In this document: piece after piece, positions 25,240 to 33,971 of the stretch
Layout: each line of letters opens with the position of its first letter
How positions within the stretch are numbered: position 1 is the first letter of the stretch
DNA from: Gammaproteobacteria bacterium
GTDB taxonomy: Bacteria; Pseudomonadota; Gammaproteobacteria; Acidiferrobacterales; Sulfurifustaceae
Reading direction: 5' to 3'
DNA length: 51,080 nucleotides
Assembly: GCA_016199745.1 (NCBI GenBank)
Contig: JACQFZ010000031.1
Location: 1 to 51,080 of the forward strand
Notes under the pieces: model-generated
Databases searched by the model: none
Told to the model about the DNA's origin: nothing
What the model saw: the letters and a program-made list of their open reading frames with translations, nothing else
Position numbers and translations under genes: made by a program

Positions 25240-26181
25240 TCACGAAGCCGCGGTCACCGTCAATTTTTCGATCGACGTTTTCGGTAGATGCCGGCGGATG
25301 AAATCGGCCAGCGCCAACACATCGCGTTTGCGCGAAAAGCGTTCGCGGCAAACGAGCACGATCGTACGGCCGGCCTCTTTACCGCCGAGCCGACGATAAC
25401 GCACCAATCCCTTGAGACGTTCATCCTGGTTCACCGCCAGCATCGGCATGAGCGTATAGCCGGCGCCAGACGCGACCAAATGGCGCAGCGTTTCCAAGCT
25501 AGTCGCATGGAATTCCTTAATATGTCCGCGACTATTTGCCGGACAAAACGCGAGTGTTTCATCGCGTAAACAATGACCATCCTCAAGCAGAACCATATCG
25601 GCAGCGCGCAGGTCGTGCACGGTCAGCGGGTTCTTGCCGGCCAATGGATGATTCTTCGGTGCGGTTAACAGAAACGGCTCTTTGAACAACGGGATGACCG
25701 TCAGCCCGTCTTCGTCGAACGTGCGCGCCGCCAGCATGGCATCGAGGTTGCCGGCGCGCAGCTGCGCCAGTAGCCCATCAGTCAGCCCCTCCTTCAAAAT
25801 TAGCTCCAACTGCGGAAACGCCTGGCGCAATGGGCTAAGCAGGTACGGCATAAGATACGGCCCGAGCGTGGCAATGGCACCGAGCCGAAGCGGACCGGCC
25901 AACGGCTCGGTCGTCGTCTTAGCGAGACTGAAAATCTTCTCCGCTTCTTCAAGCACGATGCGCGCCTGTTGCACGATCGCATGGCCGACATCGCTGACGG
26001 CGACGCTGCGATTGCTGCGCTCGAAGATCGTCACGCCGAGCAGCTCCTCGATCTTCTTGATCTGACTGCTCAGCGCCGGCTGGCTGACGTAACAAGCTTT
26101 GGCCGCTTTACCAAAGTGACCGTGCTGCGCTACCGCAACGACGTAGGTTAAATCCCGTAAATTGAGTCCGGCGATATTCAT
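25240..26181 (-). CDS. oxyR: Hydrogen peroxide sensor OxyR
   Basis: OxyR is the LysR-type activator of peroxide defence. The 313-residue protein has an N-terminal winged helix (DLTYVVAVAQHGHFGKAAKA, SQPALSSQIKKIEE) and a regulatory domain in which Cys 204 and Cys 213 lie in DGHCLRDETLAFC, matching the reactive C199/C208 pair of E. coli OxyR. It is divergent from ahpC, with an operator-like site at the start codon, so autorepression is likely. Confidence 0.93.
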   Translation of the reverse strand: MNIAGLNLRDLTYVVAVAQHGHFGKAAKACYVSQPALSSQIKKIEELLGVTIFERSNRSVAVSDVGHAIVQQARIVLEEAEKIFSLAKTTTEPLAGPLRLGAIATLGPYLMPYLLSPLRQAFPQLELILKEGLTDGLLAQLRAGNLDAMLAARTFDEDGLTVIPLFKEPFLLTAPKNHPLAGKNPLTVHDLRAADMVLLEDGHCLRDETLAFCPANSRGHIKEFHATSLETLRHLVASGAGYTLMPMLAVNQDERLKGLVRYRRLGGKEAGRTIVLVCRERFSRKRDVLALADFIRRHLPKTSIEKLTVTAAS

Positions 26182-26216
26182 AAGCAGTTCCTATCAATCT
26201 TATAGCTTTAATCACT
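26180..26216. promoter_or_regulatory. Candidate OxyR operator
   Basis: CTAT-N7-ATAG (26191-26205) matches the central part of the OxyR consensus exactly, and the outer tetrads (ATAA at 26180, CACT at 26213) match partly with correct spacing. It overlaps the oxyR start codon and lies about 75-110 bp before ahpC, fitting both autorepression and ahpC activation. Confidence 0.65.
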
Positions 26217-26290
26217 TGGATTAATCAAGCGCCGTAGCCCATGATTCAGGCGTCAATGCTAATCAACCTCAGTCAGTAAGGAGCTTATCG

Positions 26291-26839
26291 ATGTCACGTA
26301 TTCTTGGAGTTGGAGCGAAGTTTCCCGAGTTCTCGGTGCCGGCCTGCGTCTCGATCGAGAGCGGCAAGGAATTCAAAACCATCGGCAGTGCCGATCTCGC
26401 CGGCAAGTGGGCGGTCGTGTTCTTCTGGCCGCTGGATTTCACTTTCGTTTGCCCGACCGAAATCGCCGAATTCAACAAAGAACTGAAGGCATTCCGCGAA
26501 CGCGATACCGAAGTTTATGGCGTCAGTACCGATAGCCAATACGTCCATTTGGCATGGCGGCAACACCATCCGGACCTGAAGTCGCTGGGCTACCCGATGT
26601 TGGCCGACAACAAAAAGGAATTGAGCGAGGCGCTCGGCGTGCTGCACCCGACCGACAAGATCCCGTTGCGTGCGACCTACATCGTCGATCCGGACGGCGT
26701 GATCCGCTGGGTTAGCGTCAACGATCTGAGTGTCGGCCGCAACGTTAAAGAAGTATTGCGCACGCTGGATGCGCTACAGACCGACGAGCTGTGCCCGTGC
26801 AATTGGCAGAAAGGGCAAGACACGTTGAAGGTCGCTTAA
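26291..26839 (+). CDS. ahpC: Alkyl hydroperoxide reductase AhpC (peroxiredoxin)
   Basis: AhpC reduces H2O2 and organic peroxides. The 182-residue protein has the peroxidatic Cys 54 in DFTFVCPTE and C-terminal cysteines at 168 and 170 in LCPCNWQKG, the arrangement of AhpC types that are recycled by AhpD rather than AhpF. AAGGAG precedes the ATG. The following gene is ahpD. Confidence 0.95.
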   Translation: MSRILGVGAKFPEFSVPACVSIESGKEFKTIGSADLAGKWAVVFFWPLDFTFVCPTEIAEFNKELKAFRERDTEVYGVSTDSQYVHLAWRQHHPDLKSLGYPMLADNKKELSEALGVLHPTDKIPLRATYIVDPDGVIRWVSVNDLSVGRNVKEVLRTLDALQTDELCPCNWQKGQDTLKVA

Positions 26840-26862
26840 TAAAAATTCTTTTCTTCCAACTT

Positions 26863-26885
26863 CCCCTCCCCCTCAGGGGGAGGGG
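26863..26885. repeat. REP-like palindrome between ahpC and ahpD
   Basis: CCCCTCCCCCT pairs with AGGGGGAGGGG around one C. It lies in the 78-bp gap between ahpC and ahpD and may limit read-through or stabilise the ahpC message. It resembles the other CCTCTCCC-type units in the window. Confidence 0.55.
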
Positions 26886-26917
26886 AAAGGGTGGGGGTGG
26901 GTTCAAACGGAGCGAAA

Positions 26918-27454
26918 ATGGAAACGGCCACGCAAAGTTACGACTTAGACACGGTGCTACCCGCATCGCAAACCACGATCGCGCGCGATCTAAAGCTGAA
27001 CCTTAAACGCCTCCTCGAAGAAGGCGCGTTGACACGCGAAGAGGTGTTGCTGGCACTGCTCGCCACCGCCAGCTCGGTACAAGACGCGTTGCTCATCGGC
27101 TTCGCCCGCGAGCAATTGCGGCAACTCGAACTGACGCCGGAGCAGATACAGGAAGCGGCCGAAAGCGCCGCCATCATGGCGATGCTCAACACGTACTACC
27201 GCTTCCGCCATATGCTCGGCAAGGACGACGACTACCGCACCGCCGGCCTGCGCATGACGTCGTTGTCGAAGCCGGTACTCGGCAAGGAACGTTTTGAAAT
27301 GCTGGCATTCGCCGTATCGGTGTTGAACGGCTGCGAAAATTGCATCCGCTCGCACGAGCAAGTGTTGCGCAACGCCGGCGTCAGCGCCGACAAAATTCAC
27401 GACCTGGCGCGCTTAGCGGCGACCGTGAAGGGCCTCGGCACATTAGCCGGCTAA
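26918..27454 (+). CDS. ahpD: AhpD-family alkylhydroperoxidase
   Basis: AhpD is the thioredoxin-like recycling partner of AhpC. The 178-residue protein has the CXXC motif in LNGCENCIRSHEQVL (Cys 139 and 142) with the following His, and the all-helical CMD fold length. I chose the ATG at 26918 because GGAG lies six bases upstream; an earlier GTG lies inside the repeat tail. It completes the ahpC reducing system. Confidence 0.9.
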   Translation: METATQSYDLDTVLPASQTTIARDLKLNLKRLLEEGALTREEVLLALLATASSVQDALLIGFAREQLRQLELTPEQIQEAAESAAIMAMLNTYYRFRHMLGKDDDYRTAGLRMTSLSKPVLGKERFEMLAFAVSVLNGCENCIRSHEQVLRNAGVSADKIHDLARLAATVKGLGTLAG

Positions 27455-27487
27455 TCGAGTGATCTCCCGAGTGGGAAGGAGGCAGTA

Positions 27488-27955
27488 ATGGATATCAACA
27501 TCGGCATCAATGAAAACGACCGTCGCCAAATCGCCGACGGCCTCGGTAAGTTACTGGCGGATACGTACACGCTTTACTTGAAGACGCACAACTTTCACTG
27601 GAACGTGACCGGTCCGATGTTCGAAACATTGCACCTCATGTTCGAAAAGCAGTACACCGAGTTGGCACTGGCGGTGGATCAAATCGCCGAACGCATTCGC
27701 GCTCTCGGCTTCCCGGCGCCCGGGACCTACGGTGAGTTCGCGCGGCTAAGCTCAATCAAGGAAGAAACCGGCGTACCGAACGCGGACACGATGATTCGCA
27801 AGTTGGTCGAAGGCCAAGAGGCGGTAGTGCGGACCGCGCGCTCGCTGTTCCCGGCGGTAGATCGAGTCAGCGATGAACCGACGGCGGATTTGTTGACGCA
27901 GCGCATGCAAGTGCACGAAAAAACGGCGTGGATGTTGCGCAGTTTATTAGGATAA
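27488..27955 (+). CDS. dps: Dps-family ferritin-like DNA-protecting protein
   Basis: Dps forms a 12-subunit cage that oxidises Fe2+ with H2O2 and protects DNA. The 155-residue protein has the family signature [20 protein letters not shown] (ferroxidase ligands) and a C-terminal [17 protein letters not shown] helix. GGAAGGAGG precedes the ATG. Its place after ahpCD suggests a single OxyR-controlled unit. Confidence 0.93.
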   Translation: MDINIGINENDRRQIADGLGKLLADTYTLYLKTHNFHWNVTGPMFETLHLMFEKQYTELALAVDQIAERIRALGFPAPGTYGEFARLSSIKEETGVPNADTMIRKLVEGQEAVVRTARSLFPAVDRVSDEPTADLLTQRMQVHEKTAWMLRSLLG

Positions 27956-27962
27956 CGAAGGT

Positions 27963-27986
27963 CCCCGCTCCCGTGCGGGAGCGGGG
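27963..27986. terminator. Hairpin between dps and the AraC-type gene
   Basis: CCCCGCTCCCG pairs with CGGGAGCGGGG around TG, directly after dps and just before the end of the convergent AraC-family gene. It is followed by AATTTGTT, a weak T-tract. It may serve both strands. Confidence 0.65.
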
Positions 27987-27992
27987 AATTTG

Positions 27993-28904
27993 TTAATTGC
28001 TGTTGCGCCGATATTCGCCTGGCGTCACTCCTAACACCCGCTTGAACGCTTTATTGAACGCACCCTCGGAGTCATAACCCACCGCGTTCGCTACGCGGGC
28101 GAGTTTCATATCGCTCTCGTGCAACAACCGCCCCGCTTTATACATACGCCAACGCGTTAAGTATTCGATCGGTGCTTCGCCGACCCATTGCTTGAAGCGC
28201 AAGGCGAACGCCGAGCGCGACATGCCGACGGCGGCAGCCAGCGACTCCATGGTCCACGGCTGCTCGGTTTGTTCGTGCAACAGCCGCAGCGCCGCACCGA
28301 TGTGGTGATCGGCCAAGGCGCCGAGCCAACCGCTATCCTCACGCTCATCGGACTCGACATACGCTCGAATCGCTTGCACGAACAGAATATCCGCCAAGCG
28401 GTTGATCACCAGCTTCGATCCGAGTGTCGGTGCCCGCGCCTCTATTTCTAAAAATTGCAGCGTCGTTGCCAAGGCGCGCGTACGGCGCTCGCTCGCGCGG
28501 ATGTGAATCAACGGCGGCAGCAAGCTCGTCACCGATTTGCTGCTTGGGCCTTCCAGAATAAAACGGCCACCGATAATTACCGTCGGCGCACCACCGCCGC
28601 CGCAGCGAACTACCTCGCCGGTGTTCTGCCGTAGCACGTCGCCAAAGCGACGGGTGCGTGTACGCGGTTGATCGCGCAAAGTGAAAGCGTTACCGCGCGT
28701 CAACAAATAGCAATCGCCTTGCACCAACTGCACCGGCTGCGCCACACCATCCACCGCCAGCCAACAACTTCCCTGCAATACCAAACCAAACTTCGCATGC
28801 TGAAACGCAATGAAACTCAAGCCCCAAGGCGCGCTCGCTTCGACACGCGCGTAGCCAGCGGACTCGACGCGCAAAGCGGTAAAGAGATCGGTCAGTGGAT
28901 CCAT
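27993..28904 (-). CDS. AraC-family transcriptional regulator (cupin_6 sensor)
   Basis: The 303-residue protein has an N-terminal cupin-type sensor (LQGSCWLAVDGVAQPVQLVQ and GDCYLLTRG) and two C-terminal helix-turn-helix motifs: WTMESLAAAVGMSRSAFALR and LARVANAVGYDSEGAFNKAF, ending GVTPGEYRRNSN. It is divergent from an SDR gene, the usual arrangement for this subgroup with its target dehydrogenase. The inducer is unknown. Confidence 0.85.
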   Translation of the reverse strand: MDPLTDLFTALRVESAGYARVEASAPWGLSFIAFQHAKFGLVLQGSCWLAVDGVAQPVQLVQGDCYLLTRGNAFTLRDQPRTRTRRFGDVLRQNTGEVVRCGGGGAPTVIIGGRFILEGPSSKSVTSLLPPLIHIRASERRTRALATTLQFLEIEARAPTLGSKLVINRLADILFVQAIRAYVESDEREDSGWLGALADHHIGAALRLLHEQTEQPWTMESLAAAVGMSRSAFALRFKQWVGEAPIEYLTRWRMYKAGRLLHESDMKLARVANAVGYDSEGAFNKAFKRVLGVTPGEYRRNSN

Positions 28905-29061
28905 GCACGTTTCAGCTCTGTGGACGGATAGACCATAAACATGGACGGTGCGTCATTGTGTGTGCTCGCGCTTATTTCTATTGTCGTTGGCGTGCGCGAC
29001 AACGGCTTTCAGTGAGCGTGCCGCGGAGCAAATTAAATTGCAACTCAAAAAAGGATAAACC

Positions 29062-29832
29062 ATGAATCTCAAGCTCAAGGGCAAGAAGGCAATCGTCACC
29101 GGCGCGACCCGCGGCATCGGCCGCGCCATTGCCGAAACACTGGCGGCCGAAGGCGCGAGCGTCGGCATCTGCGCGCGCGATCCGAATCAAGTCGGCGAAA
29201 CGGTGGCCGCGCTGAAACGCACAGGTGTTGACGCCGTCGGCGGCGTTATCGACGTCGCCGACGGTGCCGCACTGACGGGCTGGATCACCAGCGCCGGCGA
29301 GGCGCTCGGTGGTATCGACATCCTGGTGGCCAACGCCACCGCGTTCGGGGTATTGAATAGCGAACAAGATTGGCAGGGCAGCATCGACGTCGATCTCATG
29401 GGCACGGTACGGTCGGTCGAGGCGGCGACACCGTTCCTCGAACGTGCCGCCAGCGCATCGGGCGATGCCGCGATCGTGATCATTTCCTCGGCGGCGGCCA
29501 GCTATGCCGAACATGAGTCGGCCTATGGCGCGTTGAAGGCGGCGCTGGTTCATTACGCTAAAGGCGTCGCCCGCCGCCAAGCGGCAAAACATATCCGCGC
29601 CAACGTGATTTCACCGGGGACGATTTACTTCAAAGAAGGTTTTTGGCACAACGTCGAGCGTTATATGCCGGACATGTACGCGAAATACTTCGCGCAGAAT
29701 CCGACCGGACGCATGGGCACGGCGCAAGAGATCGCCGATGCTGCCGTATTCTTGGCGAGCCCGGCATCGTCGTTTACGACCGGCGCTAACTTAGTGGTCG
29801 ACGGGGCGTTTACTGGGCGGGTAAATTTTTAA
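29062..29832 (+). CDS. Short-chain dehydrogenase/reductase
   Basis: The 256-residue protein is a classical SDR with the cofactor loop TGATRGIG, the LVANAT segment, the Ser in IISSAAASYAEHESAYGALK and the catalytic YxxxK (Tyr-Gly-Ala-Leu-Lys). The fold reduces or oxidises an alcohol or ketone with NAD(P)H; substrate unknown. AAAAGGA precedes the start. It is likely controlled by the divergent AraC-type gene. Confidence 0.87.
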   Translation: MNLKLKGKKAIVTGATRGIGRAIAETLAAEGASVGICARDPNQVGETVAALKRTGVDAVGGVIDVADGAALTGWITSAGEALGGIDILVANATAFGVLNSEQDWQGSIDVDLMGTVRSVEAATPFLERAASASGDAAIVIISSAAASYAEHESAYGALKAALVHYAKGVARRQAAKHIRANVISPGTIYFKEGFWHNVERYMPDMYAKYFAQNPTGRMGTAQEIADAAVFLASPASSFTTGANLVVDGAFTGRVNF

Positions 29833-29876
29833 TCGGTAAAAGTTCCCAATAGATCTGTTGTATTCGGCATGTGGCA

Positions 29877-31229
29877 TTACTGGCGACTACCAGCAACTCG
29901 CCGTACCACATTGCCGACCGCATCGCAGCGCCAGTGCGCCGGTTCGCGCGGATCTATCTTGATACCACCGACCCAGCACTGCACCGGATTGAGCGCGAGC
30001 CAATCGGCGCGATGATGCAAGAGATCTTGTGCCAGCGGCGTCAATTCCACTTGCCAATTTTTCGGCCCGTCGCCCTGCTCGTCGATGATCAACGCCGGCT
30101 GCGGTGCTTTGGCCAAACCGGAAATCACTCGCCAGTAACTCGTATCGCCCATGAACGGCAGTGGCTCATAGTGATTGCAGTACCAACCGAACAAGCGGGC
30201 GGCGTTCATCGCGCCCTTGTCGGCCACTATTTGCAGCGTCAATTGTTCGGTCAAGTTCAAACCGTTTTCAACCGAGGGCAATTGCCGAAGATGACGAACG
30301 AGCGCCTTGGCCATGGTCGGTAGTGCCGGCGTGCCGGTGTTGATCAGCGCCGCCAACAGCTCCGGCGTCGGCGATGTGATGGCGTCCCAGGCGCGGCGTC
30401 CCAACTCGAACTGGGCATCGGTGACGTCGGTGAACTGATCCCAAAGCACGCGCAGGGCTTCCGGCGGCAGCTGACCGATACCGTTGAATATTCTGACGCC
30501 GGGAAAATGCGTAACGCTGATAAGCCGCAGCCGCGGCGGCCGGCGATCGATCTCGCTGAAATAATCGAGCAGCCGCGCGAGGATGAGTTGATCGTACGAG
30601 TCGTGCTCGAACCACAAGTTCACAAACGAATACTCCTTCGCCCGATCGAGTACGGTGAAGTCGGCATTAATACGATCGAAGAAATACTCCGCGGACTCGC
30701 TGGCGAATTCCGCCAAATACTGCGATCGAACGCGCACGAATACCTCGCGCGATTCCGTCTTCGGTACCGGTCCTTCGATATAGGGATCCGGAAAAGCGAG
30801 AAAGTCGCCGGAGAACCCGCCGATCGCCAGCGCGTGCGTGATATCGCTGCCGCAACGAATGTGGAGCGTGCGCTCGTCATCGAGCGAGGTTGGCGTACCG
30901 GTTGCTACCGCCGCGCGCGCGATCTGCGTTTGTTCGATGTGCGCCTTGAATCCGGTCCATTGGCTGAAACCATGCTCGCGGGCGATGACGAGCTGCGCGT
31001 CGCTCAATCGAGCACGCTCGGCGTTGGCTTGCGCTCCTAATACGCCGGCGGCGCGTACCAGCGCCGGCGGATCGCCGGCATGCAGCTGGCGCAGCAATTC
31101 CTTAGCGCGTTTCTTCTGTTGCTCGAGCGAAAGATGATCCAACCGCCGCGGATCGTCCGCGGCAAATTCATAGAAAAACTGGGATAACGACGTGCGCTGC
31201 TCGCGCAGCGCGGCAAGATTGAACAACAT
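29877..31229 (-). CDS. DUF1835 domain protein with N-terminal helical repeat
   Basis: The 450-residue protein starts at the ATG at 31229, with AAGGAGG five bases before it; an upstream extension to 31376 is Arg/Pro-rich and rejected. Residues about 1-105 form a helical segment with the AREHGFSQWTGFKAHIE motif seen in ankyrin-like fusions. DUF1835 follows (LHIRCGSDITHALAIGGFSG, then DPYIEGPVP), and a C-terminal WxLxxPxWxGG-type region. Function of DUF1835 is unknown. The gene stands alone. Confidence 0.75.
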   Translation of the reverse strand: MLFNLAALREQRTSLSQFFYEFAADDPRRLDHLSLEQQKKRAKELLRQLHAGDPPALVRAAGVLGAQANAERARLSDAQLVIAREHGFSQWTGFKAHIEQTQIARAAVATGTPTSLDDERTLHIRCGSDITHALAIGGFSGDFLAFPDPYIEGPVPKTESREVFVRVRSQYLAEFASESAEYFFDRINADFTVLDRAKEYSFVNLWFEHDSYDQLILARLLDYFSEIDRRPPRLRLISVTHFPGVRIFNGIGQLPPEALRVLWDQFTDVTDAQFELGRRAWDAITSPTPELLAALINTGTPALPTMAKALVRHLRQLPSVENGLNLTEQLTLQIVADKGAMNAARLFGWYCNHYEPLPFMGDTSYWRVISGLAKAPQPALIIDEQGDGPKNWQVELTPLAQDLLHHRADWLALNPVQCWVGGIKIDPREPAHWRCDAVGNVVRRVAGSRQ

Positions 31230-31509
31230 ACGACCTCCTTGAGGATCCCGAGCCCGCTCTTCAGGATGCAAGGAAATCGTTCGATTGCAGCGACGTTTGT
31301 TGGGCGCAGCCCTTCCCGCGGGCGGGACGCTGACAAACCAGCGTGGCGTACAGAATAAACCGGGCCGCACCCACAAGGCAATCGTTGCGGTTTGCGCTCA
31401 ACCGATGGCGGCGCTCCCCTTAGTCTTCTGCGGACATTAAGTTGAATCCTTTTGCCACGGTACTTCGTATGTTCGGTTGTCACTCACTGAAACCCAACCT
31501 GGAGGATTT

Positions 31510-31983
31510 ATGTCTATCGTTACTCGCTCTACCGTTGTTGCCCTGGCCATGGGACTTACGTTGCTCGCACCGATACTGGCGACAGCTTCCAGCGGCGAAG
31601 GAAAATATGACGCGCAGCCGTCCGACCCGGATTACGCCAATGCCTTGAAAGCGATCCAAGTCAAAGATTGGGACAAGGCCGTAACGCTGCTCAATACCGC
31701 CGTCGCCAAAGACGAAAAGAATGCCGACATCCACAACCTGCTCGGGTATAGCGAACGCAACCGTAAAAATATGGATGCCGCCTTCAAACACTACGATCGC
31801 GCATTGGCGCTTAATCCCAAACACCGCGGCGCGCACGAATACGTCGGCGAAGCCTATTTAATGGTTGGCAACGTGGCAAAGGCGGAGGAGCAACTGGCGG
31901 CGCTGGATAAACTTTGCTTCTTTCCATGCAACGAATATTCCGAGCTGAAAGAAAAGATTGCGGAGTACAAGAACAGGCCGTAA
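31510..31983 (+). CDS. Periplasmic TPR protein
   Basis: The 157-residue protein has a signal peptide (about 1-26, ending LATAS) and three TPR-like helical pairs (DYANALKAIQVKDWDKAVTL, ADIHNLLGYSERNRKNMDAA, HRGAHEYVGEAYLMVGNVAK). The C-terminus has two Cys in LCFFPCNEY that could form a disulfide or bind a metal. It starts at 31510 with GGAGG upstream. TPR proteins are scaffolds, and no partner can be named from the neighbours. Confidence 0.75.
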   Translation: MSIVTRSTVVALAMGLTLLAPILATASSGEGKYDAQPSDPDYANALKAIQVKDWDKAVTLLNTAVAKDEKNADIHNLLGYSERNRKNMDAAFKHYDRALALNPKHRGAHEYVGEAYLMVGNVAKAEEQLAALDKLCFFPCNEYSELKEKIAEYKNRP

Positions 31984-32002
31984 TTGTTGCGCCCACCTTG
32001 AC

Positions 32003-32025
32003 CTCTCCCCGTTCGGCGGGGAGAG
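32003..32025. repeat. REP-like palindrome after the TPR gene
   Basis: CTCTCCCCG pairs with CGGGGAGAG around TTCGG, 20 bases after the stop codon. Composition matches the other CCTCTCCC units; it could also end the transcript. Confidence 0.5.
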
Positions 32026-32141
32026 ACTTTCCCACCTCCACCGCGTCGCAAAACCGTCACCTAGACCTCGGAATGGAAGCATTCGCAGTAATCGGCTTGA
32101 CCGCCCATAGATTCGGGTTAGTTGTTATTAATTAAGGAGCG

Positions 32142-32567
32142 ATGCGCGTGCACCCAGACATATATATGGCGTTACGCCCGCAACTGCGCGCGGCTGTGCT
32201 GAGCTGGTTCAGCCTCGGCGCGTCGGCACTTGCTATGTTTGCTTACGCCCTGCCGACATTGCTCGATATGCTCGGATTCTCCACCCAAGCTACGTCGCTG
32301 TCATCGACGTTGCCGCTACTCAAACCTTCGCGTATCGACAAGAACGCCGCCTTCATCAGTTCCGGCGCACTACTCGCCGTGGCGACATGGCTGGTCTGGT
32401 GCGCCCGCCGACCACGGGCGCTGGATCCGGCACTAGCCCGTCGTTGCCGGCGAATTCGTTTTTGGAACCGGCGAGCGCTGCGCGCTTCCGCTGGTTTTTG
32501 GTTTGCGGCAGTCCTGATCGCCTACATCGGCTTGTCGATTTACATCGGTTGCGGGTTTTACGGATAA
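32142..32567 (+). CDS. Hypothetical membrane protein of 141 residues
   Basis: Two to three membrane segments are visible (about 17-45, 70-88 and 114-138), with an Arg-rich cytoplasmic stretch between the last two. No family is recognised. TAAGGAG lies two bases before the ATG at 32142 and eight before a GTG at 32148; the latter gives better spacing, so the true start may be 32148. The 3' end overlaps the convergent gene by ten bases. Confidence 0.55.
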   Translation: MRVHPDIYMALRPQLRAAVLSWFSLGASALAMFAYALPTLLDMLGFSTQATSLSSTLPLLKPSRIDKNAAFISSGALLAVATWLVWCARRPRALDPALARRCRRIRFWNRRALRASAGFWFAAVLIAYIGLSIYIGCGFYG

Positions 32568-33109
32568 CTCGGCGTTGCCGATGCCGGTTGTCGTGCCGCC
32601 GATTTCGCGGTCAACCGACGGCGCCAGTTTGGATCGGTGGCTTTGATGTTGACCGAAAAACGATCGCCGACCGCTCCGTTCTCTATCGGCTTCACTTCCA
32701 CCGGCACATCGGCTCTAGGATAAAACACGATGGTGCCGTCCTTGCGCTCGAACGGCATGACCTGTCGCAGGTCTTCCCAATTCTTGGCCGCCATTATCTG
32801 CTCGCGTGCACTAGTGACCGCCTCCTGCCCTTTCTTGGCGGTAACCGCCTCGGCGATCGCCGGTTCTTTCTCGACCGCTTCGGCCGCCGCCGCCTTGGCG
32901 ACGCCGAGATCGAACTGAAAACCTTCGGCGCTGACTTTTAAAGCCGTGAGATTGGGCGCAAACAGTGCCGCCAACATCAAAATGATCGGCGGGAACAACA
33001 TCGCCGTAATCTGCGGGGCGGTCGCGCCTTGAATGCGCTTGAACACGAAGAACAGCAGCATACCTGCGCCGACCGCAAATACCGCCCAGCTCATTACCAG
33101 AAAGTTCAT
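32558..33109 (-). CDS. Hypothetical inner-membrane protein with Ala-rich helix
   Basis: The 183-residue protein has two N-terminal membrane helices (about 3-22 and 33-55) and then a soluble domain with an Ala/Glu-rich helix (AKAAAAEAVEKEPAIAEAV) and a beta-rich tail (ERKDGTIVFYPRADVPVEVK). AAGGAGG precedes the ATG at 33109. I recognise no family; the domain order suggests a membrane-anchored cytoplasmic protein. Confidence 0.6.
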   Translation of the reverse strand: MNFLVMSWAVFAVGAGMLLFFVFKRIQGATAPQITAMLFPPIILMLAALFAPNLTALKVSAEGFQFDLGVAKAAAAEAVEKEPAIAEAVTAKKGQEAVTSAREQIMAAKNWEDLRQVMPFERKDGTIVFYPRADVPVEVKPIENGAVGDRFSVNIKATDPNWRRRLTAKSAARQPASATPSYP

Positions 33110-33275
33110 TCCCTTCCTCCTTGTGTTGTCGGCGTTAGCATCGCCCGGTAACGGCGCCGGAAGCAATAGTCGGTAAGTATGTTTGCGAGGACGTCTATAT
33201 GGCCGGTCTAACGGGCGCCTCGGCGAGATATCACCTTTGCCTCGAGGCGACGGCCATGCAATGCTCGACGGTGCT

Positions 33276-33971
33276 ATGCGTCGCGCTGACCGCCTGTTTC
33301 AAATCGTGACCTACCTCCGTGGCCGGCGGTTGGCGACGGCACGGCAATTGGCCGAATGGCTGGAGGTGTCCGAACGTACGATCTATCGCGACATCCAGGA
33401 CTTATCGCTCTCGGGGGTACCGATCTTGGGTGAAGCCGGCGTCGGTTATACGCTGAAGCGTGGCTTCGATATGCCGCCGCTGATGTTTACCCATCCGGAA
33501 ATCGAAGCGCTGGTGTTCGGCGCGCGCATGGTCGAAGCCTGGGTCGGTGGTGCGCTCGGCGATTCAGCGCGCGATGCATTGGCACGCATCGCCGCCGCGC
33601 TACCAGCGACAATGCAGCGAACGCTCGAGCATACACCGCTGTTCGTCCCCGATTTCCACTTCGACCCAAGCACATTGCAACGGCTCGACGAGCTCCGCCG
33701 CGCCATTGCCGATCAGCGCCTGCTGCGTATGGACTACCTCGACGTCGAACAAAAAACCAGTACCCGTAAAATACGGCCGCTCGGCCTGTGTTACTGGGGC
33801 AAGGTGTGGTCGCTGATCGCCTGGTGCGAGTTACGTAATGACTTCCGCAACTTTCGCATCGATCGCATTCAGAACCTCCAGGCCGAAGATCAACGCTTTG
33901 CGCCGGAAGTGGGCAAACGCTTGAACGATTTTTTTGAAACCGTCGGCACACCGCAATACGCCCAACCTTAG
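33276..33971 (+). CDS. YafY-type regulator (HTH plus WYL domain)
   Basis: The product has an N-terminal HTH_11 domain (MRRADRLFQIVTYLRGRRLA, VSERTIYRDIQDL) and a WYL domain (RLLRMDYLDVEQKTSTRKIR, then the GKVWSLIAWCELRNDFRNFR signature). WYL proteins sense small molecules or nucleic acids and are common regulators near defence or metabolic genes. Start choice is uncertain: ATG at 33276 gives the typical N-terminus, and ATG at 33261 is also open. It ends overlapping the convergent transporter by four bases. Confidence 0.8.
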   Translation: MRRADRLFQIVTYLRGRRLATARQLAEWLEVSERTIYRDIQDLSLSGVPILGEAGVGYTLKRGFDMPPLMFTHPEIEALVFGARMVEAWVGGALGDSARDALARIAAALPATMQRTLEHTPLFVPDFHFDPSTLQRLDELRRAIADQRLLRMDYLDVEQKTSTRKIRPLGLCYWGKVWSLIAWCELRNDFRNFRIDRIQNLQAEDQRFAPEVGKRLNDFFETVGTPQYAQP

